A stretch of DNA of 6,380 nt. It comes from Chloroflexota bacterium. Lineage in GTDB: Bacteria > Chloroflexota > Anaerolineae > UBA1429. Made by a program: the position numbers and the translations under genes. Location: positions 1 to 6,380 of the forward strand of contig JAAZBQ010000296.1 of NCBI GenBank assembly GCA_012513725.1, given 5' to 3'. A model generated the notes under the pieces. That model was given only the letters and a program-made list of their open reading frames with translations. It was not told the DNA's origin and did no database searches. This document shows positions 1-5,061 of the stretch, piece by piece (the first letter of the stretch is position 1; every line of letters begins with the position of its first letter).

Positions 1-196
1 CTATGCGGATCACCTCGCGGACATACAGGGGTTCCTCTGGGCGCGAGAGGAACAGCGCAAGCAGGGTGCCGCGAACGGTGCCGAACAAGGCGTCCGCAAT
101 CTTACCAAGAGGGCTTATCGTACCCATATTGGGTACATACGTACCCAATATGGGTACGATCTCCTCCCTCTCCGTCCCCTGCCGCTCGTCGGGCAC
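1..196 (-). CDS. Probable winged-helix transcriptional regulator (possibly nucleotidyltransferase-linked), N-terminal fragment cut by window edge
   Basis: An open frame runs leftward off the window. From ATG at 127 it reads MGTISPLGKIADALF, then GTVRGTLLALFLSRPEE, then PLYVREVIRI. By recollection this resembles the first helices of the ArsR-like winged-helix domain found in proteins of the 'LADALFGKTRQAVLALLF...FYLREI' type, which often carry a C-terminal nucleotidyltransferase domain. That second domain is outside the window, so the fusion is only suggested. The frame is open back to the stop of the sugar transferase (TAG 217-215). I chose GTG at 196 because a good ribosome site (GGTGGAGG, 209-202) sits five bases upstream, 18 bases after the previous stop, as in an operon. 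ATG at 127 is the alternative: it fits the family's N-terminus better but has no ribosome site. The large inverted repeat at 117-160 lies inside the longer form and covers the ATG of the shorter one. Reasonably sure of the fold, unsure of the start. Confidence 0.55.
   Translation of the reverse strand, partial: MPDERQGTEREEIVPILGTYVPNMGTISPLGKIADALFGTVRGTLLALFLSRPEEPLYVREVIRI
117..160. repeat. Perfect 20-bp inverted repeat, candidate operator of the adjacent winged-helix gene
   Basis: Two perfect 20-base arms, ATCGTACCCATATTGGGTAC (117-136) and its reverse complement (141-160), flank a 4-base ATAC spacer. Each arm is itself a smaller dyad (TACCCA, three bases, TGGGTA), so the site holds nested symmetry of the kind bound by dimeric regulators. 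It lies at the start of the winged-helix gene and contains its internal ATG (127-125). An autoregulatory operator is the simplest reading. An mRNA hairpin hiding the start, or a mobile palindromic element, are alternatives. Confidence 0.75.
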
Positions 197-214
197 CTTG
201 GCCTCCACCCACCA

Positions 215-1612
215 CTAGTACGCATGCCGATCGCCCTTCAGGACGTTGATGAACGTCCGCACGATGATCTTGAGGTCGAACAGGAGCGACCAGTTCTCGA
301 TATAGTACAGGTCGTACTTGGTCCGCTCGATGATCGATGTATCCCCCCGCAGGCCGTTCACCTGCGCCCAGCCCGTCATCCCCGCCTTTTCCTGGTGCCG
401 CTCCATGTACCGCGGCACCACCTGGCGGAACTGGTCCACGAACACCGGCCGCTCGGGCCGCGGCCCCACCAGGCTCATATCCCCCAGGAGCACGTTGATC
501 AGCTGCGGCAGCTCGTCGATCGACGTCTTGCGCAGGAGCGTTCCCAGCCGCGTGCGCCGGGGATCGTCCTCCGTCGCCCACACGGCGCCCGTCTCGGCCT
601 CGGCGTCCACCCGCATGGAGCGGAATTTGATCATCTCGAACGGCTTGCCATCCAACCCCACCCGCACCTGGGTGAAAAAGACCGGCCCCTTGCTCTCCAG
701 CTTGATGACCAGCGCCACCAGCATCAGGAACGGCGAGAGGAACATCAGCCCCAGACCGCTCACCAGCACGTCCATGGCCCGCTTGACGGTCAGCTTCCAG
801 CCGCGCAGCGCCACGTCGCGGACGGTGAGCATCGGCAGGCCGTCCAGGTCGCCGATGGAGAGCTCCGAGGCGATGATCTGAAAGAGGTCGGGGAAGATGC
901 GCACCGAGGCGTGGGCCGTCTCGCAGGCCTGGATCATGTCCAGGAGTTCGTCGTGGCTGGCCTCGGGGAGGGCGATGATCACCTCGCCGACGCCATGCTC
1001 GGCCACGATCTCGGCCAGCTGCGCCCGGCCGCCGAACACCGGCAGGCCGGCCACCTCCTGGGCGTCGCTGTGCCCATCCACAAAGCCGATCACCCGGTAG
1101 CCCAGTTGCGGCGATTGCACCGTCTTTTGCAGGATCATGCGCGCCACGTCGCCGGTGCCCACCAGGAGGAGGTGCTCCGGATGCCGGGTGCGCAGGGCCG
1201 CCTCGATGCGCCCCACCACCGCGCGCCCCAGCCCCACCAGCAGGAGGGTGAAAAAGAGGCTGTAGATGATCGCCCCGCGGGTCAAGAGCGCGTCTCCCTG
1301 GGTCACCAGGTAGGAGAGGGAGGTGGAGACGATCACGCCGATGGAGACCGCCGAGAGGAGCGAATAGAACAGGTCGATGCGCGACTGCCCCCGCCGCGGA
1401 TGGTACAGCCGGTAGAGAAAGAACACCAGCAGTATGCTGATGACGTACAGCACCAGGAGCACCACATAATCGCGAAAGGGGCCCAGCCGGAGCGGTGTGG
1501 GGAAGGGGATCACCTCGCGCAGGCGGTAGGACAGAAAGAAGGCCAGCGCCGCAGCGACGCCGTCGACGGCCACGGTGAGGACGGTGATGCCAAGGCGCAA
1601 CCTGCTAGACAC
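215..1612 (-). CDS. Polyisoprenyl-phosphate sugar-phosphate transferase (WcaJ/EpsL-type undecaprenyl-phosphate glucose phosphotransferase)
   Basis: This 465-residue integral membrane enzyme should transfer a sugar 1-phosphate from a UDP-sugar to undecaprenyl phosphate, the first step in building an exopolysaccharide or O-antigen repeat unit. Four N-terminal membrane segments lie at about 7-29, 48-68, 81-103 and 111-130. A cytosolic Rossmann-like (CoA-binding-type) domain follows, with VGTGDVAR at 151-158. The bacterial sugar transferase domain begins at KRAMD (277-281) with a hydrophobic hairpin (about 282-303). It continues with FEMIKFRSM (325-333), the catalytic-core signature IDELPQLINVLLGDMS (365-380) with LVGPRPE (381-387), and AGMTGWAQVNGLRG (410-423). 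Length and domain order match the full-length family. The start is GTG, 10 bases after the stop of the upstream glycosyltransferase, so the two are almost certainly co-transcribed. The sugar (glucose, galactose or another) cannot be read from the sequence. Confidence 0.95.
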   Translation of the reverse strand: MSSRLRLGITVLTVAVDGVAAALAFFLSYRLREVIPFPTPLRLGPFRDYVVLLVLYVISILLVFFLYRLYHPRRGQSRIDLFYSLLSAVSIGVIVSTSLSYLVTQGDALLTRGAIIYSLFFTLLLVGLGRAVVGRIEAALRTRHPEHLLLVGTGDVARMILQKTVQSPQLGYRVIGFVDGHSDAQEVAGLPVFGGRAQLAEIVAEHGVGEVIIALPEASHDELLDMIQACETAHASVRIFPDLFQIIASELSIGDLDGLPMLTVRDVALRGWKLTVKRAMDVLVSGLGLMFLSPFLMLVALVIKLESKGPVFFTQVRVGLDGKPFEMIKFRSMRVDAEAETGAVWATEDDPRRTRLGTLLRKTSIDELPQLINVLLGDMSLVGPRPERPVFVDQFRQVVPRYMERHQEKAGMTGWAQVNGLRGDTSIIERTKYDLYYIENWSLLFDLKIIVRTFINVLKGDRHAY

Positions 1613-1622
1613 GATGCACCGC

Positions 1623-2543
1623 CTAGGCCGAGGCCACGCGTCGCCGCTCCGGAGGGCGCAGGCGATCGCGCAGAAGGTCCAGCCGCTGCATCAGGGTGAT
1701 GCTCCCCTCGATCACCCAGTTCACCAAAAAGAACGTGCTGGCGCGGTAGTGCTTGCGGTGAAAGATGCGCATGGCGTCGTAGAACGCCTGGATCGAGCGG
1801 GTGCTCGCCTTGCGGGTGGCCGCCCCCTTGATGTGCAGCACGCGCACCTGCGGATGGTACACGATCCGCCAGCCCCCCTGGCGGATCCGGAAGCAGAGGT
1901 CCAGGTCCTCGCCATACATAAAGAACGCCTCGTCGAGGAGGCCGGCCTCCGCCAGCGCCTCCCGGCGGATCAGCATGAACGCCCCCACCAGGGCATCGAC
2001 GTCCGCCTCCTCGTCCTCGTCCAGGTAGGTGAGGTTGTAGCGGGCCAGCCGCGGGCTGTGGGGAAAGAGGCGGTCCAGGTAGGTCATGTGGTAGAACGAC
2101 ACGAGCGGCGAGGGGAACGAGCGGCGGCAGGCGCGGTCCAGCGTGCCGTCCTCGCGGACGAGCTTGGGCCCGGCGGCGCCCACGTCGGGGTGCAGGTCCA
2201 TGTAGGCCACCATCTGGGCCAGGGCGTCGGGCGGCAGGACGGTATCGGGGTTCAAGAGCAGCGCGTAGCGGGGGGCATCGGGCGACGGCGCCCCATCGCC
2301 AAATCCCGCGGAGCGCAGGCCGACGTTGTTGGCGTAAGGGTAGCCGCCGTTCGTCTCCGAGGCGATGAGCTCGACCCAGGGGTGATCGCGGCGCACCATG
2401 TCCGCCGAGCCATCGGAGGAGTGGTTATCCACCACGATGACGCGGTGCGAGTAGGGGCCCCGGCTCTCGGCGATGGAGCGCAGGCAGTTGCCCAGCTCAT
2501 CGCGGGTGTTATAGTTCACGATGACGATGGCGGTATCGTACAT
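1623..2543 (-). CDS. GT2 family glycosyltransferase, rhamnosyltransferase-like
   Basis: A soluble or membrane-associated GT-A-fold glycosyltransferase of 306 residues. It should add a nucleotide-activated sugar to the growing lipid-linked glycan. It opens with the beta strand and nucleotide-binding signature AIVIVNYNTRDEL (5-17), then VVDNHSSDGS (37-46). The metal-binding motif is NPDT (98-101), acceptor-side GAFMLIRREA is at 187-196, and GEDLDLCFR (211-219) carries the likely catalytic acid region. This pattern is typical of the WbbL/RfbF-like branch often called rhamnosyltransferase, but the donor sugar is not proven. I chose ATG 2543 because the family normally starts just before this first strand. 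An upstream in-frame ATG at 2606 would add 21 residues with a low-complexity GTST repeat, and neither start has a convincing ribosome site. The stop is 10 bases from the next gene, indicating an operon. It probably has its own promoter as well (2653-2624). Confidence 0.9.
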   Translation of the reverse strand: MYDTAIVIVNYNTRDELGNCLRSIAESRGPYSHRVIVVDNHSSDGSADMVRRDHPWVELIASETNGGYPYANNVGLRSAGFGDGAPSPDAPRYALLLNPDTVLPPDALAQMVAYMDLHPDVGAAGPKLVREDGTLDRACRRSFPSPLVSFYHMTYLDRLFPHSPRLARYNLTYLDEDEEADVDALVGAFMLIRREALAEAGLLDEAFFMYGEDLDLCFRIRQGGWRIVYHPQVRVLHIKGAATRKASTRSIQAFYDAMRIFHRKHYRASTFFLVNWVIEGSITLMQRLDLLRDRLRPPERRRVASA

Positions 2544-2572
2544 GGCCGACTCGGCTCGTTTCCCTCCCGCAG

Positions 2573-2620
2573 GGGTACTCGTGCCCGTAAGGGTACTGGT
2601 GCCCATGGGGCACTGGTGCC
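2573..2620. repeat. Three imperfect palindromes, 17-18 bp apart, downstream of an extended -10 promoter
   Basis: On the + strand, GGGTACTCGTGCCC (2573-2586), GGGTACTGGTGCCC (2591-2604) and GGGCACTGGTGCCG (2608-2621) recur with starts 18 and 17 bases apart. Each has dyad form GGGYAC, two bases, GTGCCC-like. They begin at about the predicted transcription start for the GT2 gene at 1623-2543 and end about 30 bases before its chosen ATG. A near-helical-turn spacing of dyads would suit cooperative repressor binding. If translation starts at 2606, the second and third copies encode a GTSTLT/GTSTPA peptide repeat instead. Confidence 0.6.
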
Positions 2621-2623
2621 GCC

Positions 2624-2653
2624 ATTATAGCACGCTCCGGGGGGCGGGCGTAA
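2624..2653 (-). promoter_or_regulatory. Predicted sigma-70 promoter with extended -10, upstream of the rhamnosyltransferase-like gene
   Basis: On the minus strand TGCTATAAT (2632-2624) is a perfect extended -10 element. The matching -35 is poor (TTACGC, 2653-2648, 18-base spacer), which an extended -10 can tolerate. It lies in the 67-base gap after the preceding glycosyltransferase stops (2674). Predicted transcription start is near 2617. Confidence 0.5.
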
Positions 2654-2673
2654 CGCGTCCACTGCCCCTGCCC

Positions 2674-3684
2674 TCAGAACGCGCGGCGGCTCCAACCGGT
2701 TCCCGGCGCCCCGCCCTCGCGCTCTCGGCGCCGGCGCCACAGGACGCCCGCAGGGTAGCCGGCCATCTTGGCCACATCCCCCGTCACCCGGATCACCGGC
2801 GCCCAGGCCAGCAGGGCCAGCGCCTCGCCCAGCGACGCGCCCCGCAGCCAGGGCCATAGCCGCGCCAACGGCGCCCGCAACAGCCCGACCGCGCCGACCA
2901 CCACCCCCAGCCACCAGTACGGGCTGTGCCACACCGCCAGCGCCACCAGGAGCGGCAGGGCCACCAGGTAGGTGCCGTAGCGGATCAGATGGCGGATGGC
3001 ATACAGCCCCGCCTTGCCATCGCCCCGGGCGTAGCGGTAGTACTGCCGGTAAAAGGCGCCCAGGTTCGGCCGCGGGCGAAAGCGTGCCTGGGCCGCGGGG
3101 GCAAAGGCAAACGTGCAACCCGCGTCGCGGAGGGTGAGGTCAAAGACCAGGTCCTCGCAGTAATCCAGCCACTCCGGGTAGCCGCCCACCTGCTCCCAGG
3201 CCGAACGGTAAAAAGCCACCGAGCGCGACGAGGGGTTGAACGCCGCCGGGTCCAGTTCCTGGAGCCGCGGCAGGGTGATGGCGCCCAAGGCCTTTTCAAA
3301 GGTGCTGTGGGGATCGGCGATGAAAAAGCCGCTCACCACGTCGGGCGCGGGGTCCTGCGCAAAGGGGTCCACCAGGTGCTCGAGCCAGTCCGCATCCAGC
3401 CGCACGCCGGCGTCGGTGGCGGCGATGATCTCGCCCCCCGCCGCGGCGATGGCGGCGTTGCGCCCGGCAGAGATGTTCAGCCCGGGCCGCGAGAGAATGT
3501 GCAGCGGCAGCGAGCCGCGCACGGCGTACTCTTGCAGGACCTCCAGGGTGCCATCGGTCGAGCCCCCGTCGACGATGACCACTTCATCGGGGGCGCGGGT
3601 CTGGCGGGCCAGCGAGTCCAGCAGGCCCGTGATAGAGGATGCTTCGTTGTAGACGGTGCAAATCACCGACACGCGCTGGGGCAT
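2674..3684 (-). CDS. GT2 family glycosyltransferase with C-terminal membrane segments
   Basis: A 336-residue processive-type or lipid-linked-glycan glycosyltransferase. The GT-A domain shows VSVICTVYNEASSI (5-18), DGGSTDGT (39-46), SAGRNAAI (72-79), an ATDAGVRLD metal-site region (89-97) and CEDLVFD (176-182) with the ED pair. The first metal-binding position is TDAG rather than a plain DxD, a variant seen in related GT2 enzymes. Two hydrophobic segments at about 235-252 and 255-272, plus an amphipathic stretch near 283-300, anchor the C-terminus. The start at ATG 3684 is supported by GGGAGG (3694-3689) four bases upstream and by a promoter whose start site falls only about 19 bases before it. 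An in-frame ATG further upstream (3786) would lie before the promoter and can be set aside. It is the first gene of the leftward polysaccharide block. Donor and acceptor are unknown. Confidence 0.92.
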   Translation of the reverse strand: MPQRVSVICTVYNEASSITGLLDSLARQTRAPDEVVIVDGGSTDGTLEVLQEYAVRGSLPLHILSRPGLNISAGRNAAIAAAGGEIIAATDAGVRLDADWLEHLVDPFAQDPAPDVVSGFFIADPHSTFEKALGAITLPRLQELDPAAFNPSSRSVAFYRSAWEQVGGYPEWLDYCEDLVFDLTLRDAGCTFAFAPAAQARFRPRPNLGAFYRQYYRYARGDGKAGLYAIRHLIRYGTYLVALPLLVALAVWHSPYWWLGVVVGAVGLLRAPLARLWPWLRGASLGEALALLAWAPVIRVTGDVAKMAGYPAGVLWRRRREREGGAPGTGWSRRAF

Positions 3685-3709
3685 GTTGCCTCCCGTTGGG
3701 ATCAGGGCC

Positions 3710-3738
3710 ATTATACGAGGGGCGGCGCGCCCGGGCAA
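3710..3738 (-). promoter_or_regulatory. Sigma-70 promoter for the leftward glycosyltransferase block
   Basis: On the minus strand TTGCCC (3738-3733, four of six matches to consensus) and a perfect TATAAT (3715-3710) are separated by exactly 17 bases. Predicted start is near 3703, 19 bases before the ATG at 3684, with ribosome site GGGAGG in between. Confidence 0.75.
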
Positions 3739-3779
3739 TGCGGGAAATATGGAAAAGAGAGTAACAATATCCACATTGC

Positions 3780-3809
3780 TTGACAAGGTCCGGCGGTCGG
3801 GCCTATAAT
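3780..3809 (+). promoter_or_regulatory. Consensus sigma-70 promoter for def
   Basis: A perfect TTGACA (3780-3785) and a perfect TATAAT (3804-3809) are separated by 18 bases, giving a predicted start near 3816. The strength suggests steady housekeeping expression. It is back to back with the leftward promoter, with 41 relatively AT-rich bases (3739-3779) between the two -35 boxes. Confidence 0.85.
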
Positions 3810-3854
3810 GACCCGGTAGCCCCGCATGGTAGCAGATGGTGGATGGATGAGACG

Positions 3855-4403
3855 ATGGCTGAAAGACCCATTCTCACCGCGGAGGACCCCCTCCTGCGGA
3901 TGAAATCGAAAAAGGTGACCCGCTTTGGCGACTCGCTCAAGGCGTTGGTCGAGGATATGTTCGAGACGATGGAGGCCGCCTACGGCGTGGGCCTGGCGGC
4001 CCCGCAGATCGGGGTGTTGCAGCGAGTCTTTGTGGTGGGCACGCCGCCCGAGTACGATGAGGACGGCAATGAGGTGCAGCCCGAGGAGCGCTATGTCCTC
4101 GTGAACCCCGAGATCGTCAAGGCCCGGGGCGAGGAGGAGATGGAGGAGGGCTGCCTGTCGGTGCCCGGGTATCGGGGCCTGGTCAAGCGCGCGACCCAGG
4201 TGCTCATCAAGGGGCAGGACCTGGAGGGCAAGGACGTCCGCTACAAGGGAAGCGGCCTCCTGGCCCAGGCGTTCCAGCACGAGCTGGACCACCTGAACGG
4301 CGTCCTCTACCTCGACCGGCTGGAGGGCCCCGACAAGCTCTTCCGCATCACCGAGGACGGCGAAGTGGAAGAGTTCGAGGACATCCTGGAAGAGCAGGGC
4401 TGA
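3855..4403 (+). CDS. def: Peptide deformylase
   Basis: The enzyme is a cytosolic metallohydrolase that removes the formyl group from the N-terminal formylmethionine of nascent proteins. All three family motifs are intact. Motif I is GVGLAAPQIG (44-53). Motif II is EEGCLSVP (97-104), with metal-binding Cys100. Motif III is QHELDHLNG (141-149), with metal-binding His142 and His146 and catalytic Glu143. At 182 residues the length is normal. An acidic insertion (EYDEDGNEVQPEE, 66-78) and an acidic C-terminal tail stand out but are within family variation. ATG 3855 is preferred because MAERPILTAEDPLLR matches the usual family N-terminus. ATG 3843 would add four residues. A longer frame reaching to 3780 is impossible as a start because it begins in the -35 box. 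The gene is transcribed alone from a consensus promoter and ends at a strong hairpin. Confidence 0.97.
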   Translation: MAERPILTAEDPLLRMKSKKVTRFGDSLKALVEDMFETMEAAYGVGLAAPQIGVLQRVFVVGTPPEYDEDGNEVQPEERYVLVNPEIVKARGEEEMEEGCLSVPGYRGLVKRATQVLIKGQDLEGKDVRYKGSGLLAQAFQHELDHLNGVLYLDRLEGPDKLFRITEDGEVEEFEDILEEQG

Positions 4404-4431
4404 CCCCGCTCCCGCCCGGCGAGCATCACCG

Positions 4432-4458
4432 ACACAGGGTACCGATGGTACCCTGTGT
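4432..4458 (+). terminator. Strong hairpin after def, probable terminator
   Basis: Perfect 12-base arms ACACAGGGTACC (4432-4443) and GGTACCCTGTGT (4447-4458) close a three-base GAT loop, starting 29 bases past the def stop. The tail TTCTTC (4458-4463) is only partly T-rich, so intrinsic termination may be imperfect. The hairpin core GGGTAC/GTACCC also matches the half-sites seen at 117-160 and 2573-2620. Confidence 0.65.
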
Positions 4459-4483
4459 TCTTCGTATAACGCCATCGTGCGCC

Positions 4484-4512
4484 ATCAACTATTCGGGGCC
4501 CACGAACGTCTA
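4484..4512 (+). promoter_or_regulatory. Candidate ECF-sigma promoter for the sigma/anti-sigma operon
   Basis: ATCAAC (4484-4489) and CGTCTA (4507-4512) are separated by 17 bases. Known Bacillus SigM/SigV-type promoters have a -35 ending in AAC and a -10 of CGTC, with similar spacing. Position and sequence fit autoregulation of the downstream sigma gene. The predicted start is near 4519. A competing sigma-70-like -10 (TATAAC, 4465-4470) lacks a -35. Confidence 0.5.
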
Positions 4513-4515
4513 TTA

Positions 4516-4535
4516 GGTGCAAAGGCCTTTGCACC
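4516..4535. promoter_or_regulatory. Perfect 20-bp palindrome in the leader of the ECF sigma gene
   Basis: GGTGCAAAGGCCTTTGCACC is its own exact reverse complement. It overlaps the transcription start predicted from the ECF-type promoter and ends 19 bases before the GTG start at 4555. A dimeric-repressor operator is the most natural reading, as a loopless palindrome makes a poor RNA hairpin. Confidence 0.6.
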
Positions 4536-4554
4536 CAGAGAGAGCGAGCGGACC

Positions 4555-5061
4555 GTGCCAGACCATGCACGCTTGGAGCAGTACCTGTGGGAGAACCGGG
4601 AGCGGTTCTACCGCATTGCGTACTCGTACGTGCGGAACGAGGCGGACGCCCTCGACATCGTGTCGGAGGCGGTCGTCAAGGCACTACAAAAGGGAGATCG
4701 ACTGCAGGATAAGGCCGCCATGGCGACGTGGTGCTATCGCATCCTGACCAATACGGCCGTCGACTACCTTCGGAAGCACAAGCGGGTCGTGTACATGGAG
4801 GACGTCCAGCAGGCCGATCCCGGCCGGCCGGACCGCTACCACGACGCCGACCTGCTCGAGGCGCTCGGGCGCCTGCCCGACAACCTGCGCATGGTCCTGG
4901 TCCTGCACTATCTGGAAGAGATGACCATCCGTGAGACGGCCTCCGTACTCGGCCAGAACGAGAACACCGTCAAATCCCGGCTGTACCGGGCCCTCGAGTT
5001 GCTGAGGAAGGACCTGGCCGATCGGAGCGTGACACCGGAAGGAGGCACCGTTCGTGGATGA
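4555..5061 (+). CDS. ECF-family RNA polymerase sigma factor (SigV-like by partner)
   Basis: A 168-residue alternative sigma factor with only the two core domains of the ECF group. Sigma-2 spans about residues 11-77. It includes ERFYRIAYSYVRNEADALDI (16-35), where core polymerase is bound, and ATWCYRILTNTAVDYLRKHK (57-76), which melts and reads the -10. Sigma-4 spans about 100-154, with LGRLPDNLRMVLVLHYLEEM (104-123) followed by the helix-turn-helix TIRETASVLGQNENTVKSRL (124-143) that reads the -35. I chose GTG 4555, which gives a standard ECF length and starts about 20 residues before the first conserved helix. GTG 4477 would place 26 atypical residues upstream and lies before the predicted ECF promoter. 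The ribosome site is weak and purine-rich. The gene overlaps its downstream membrane partner by 8 bases, the usual arrangement for a sigma and its anti-sigma. Confidence 0.93.
   Translation: MPDHARLEQYLWENRERFYRIAYSYVRNEADALDIVSEAVVKALQKGDRLQDKAAMATWCYRILTNTAVDYLRKHKRVVYMEDVQQADPGRPDRYHDADLLEALGRLPDNLRMVLVLHYLEEMTIRETASVLGQNENTVKSRLYRALELLRKDLADRSVTPEGGTVRG
5039..5045 (+). promoter_or_regulatory. Ribosome binding site deciding the anti-sigma start
   Basis: AAGGAGG lies inside the end of the sigma coding region, eight bases before GTG 5054. It fixes that GTG as the start and implies coupled translation of the two genes. Confidence 0.8.

Noticed and set aside
224..1699. 491-residue open frame on the + strand
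   Set aside because: It is antisense to the sugar-phosphate transferase, whose frame carries every family motif. The + translation is rich in His, Gln, Arg and Pro with no recognisable domain, typical of a high-GC shadow.
1575..2630. 351-residue open frame on the + strand
   Set aside because: Antisense shadow of the GT2 gene at 1623-2543, with low-complexity Val/Gly/His-rich translation and no motifs.
3741..3779. Imperfect dyad AATATGG/CCACATT between the divergent promoters as an operator
   Set aside because: It has a mismatch and a long spacer in an AT-rich stretch. It is no better than chance by eye.
3780..3854. TTG start for def at 3780 giving 25 extra residues
   Set aside because: The TTG is part of the perfect -35 box, and the predicted transcript starts near 3816, so this stretch is not in the mRNA.
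3711..4475. 254-residue open frame on the minus strand
   Set aside because: It lies opposite def and both promoters. The def frame has complete catalytic motifs, so this is a shadow.
4477..4554. GTG 4477 as the sigma start, perhaps leaderless from TATAAC at 4465-4470
   Set aside because: The extra 26 residues do not resemble an ECF N-terminus, there is no -35 for TATAAC, and the region holds a better ECF-type promoter and a palindrome. Not fully excluded.
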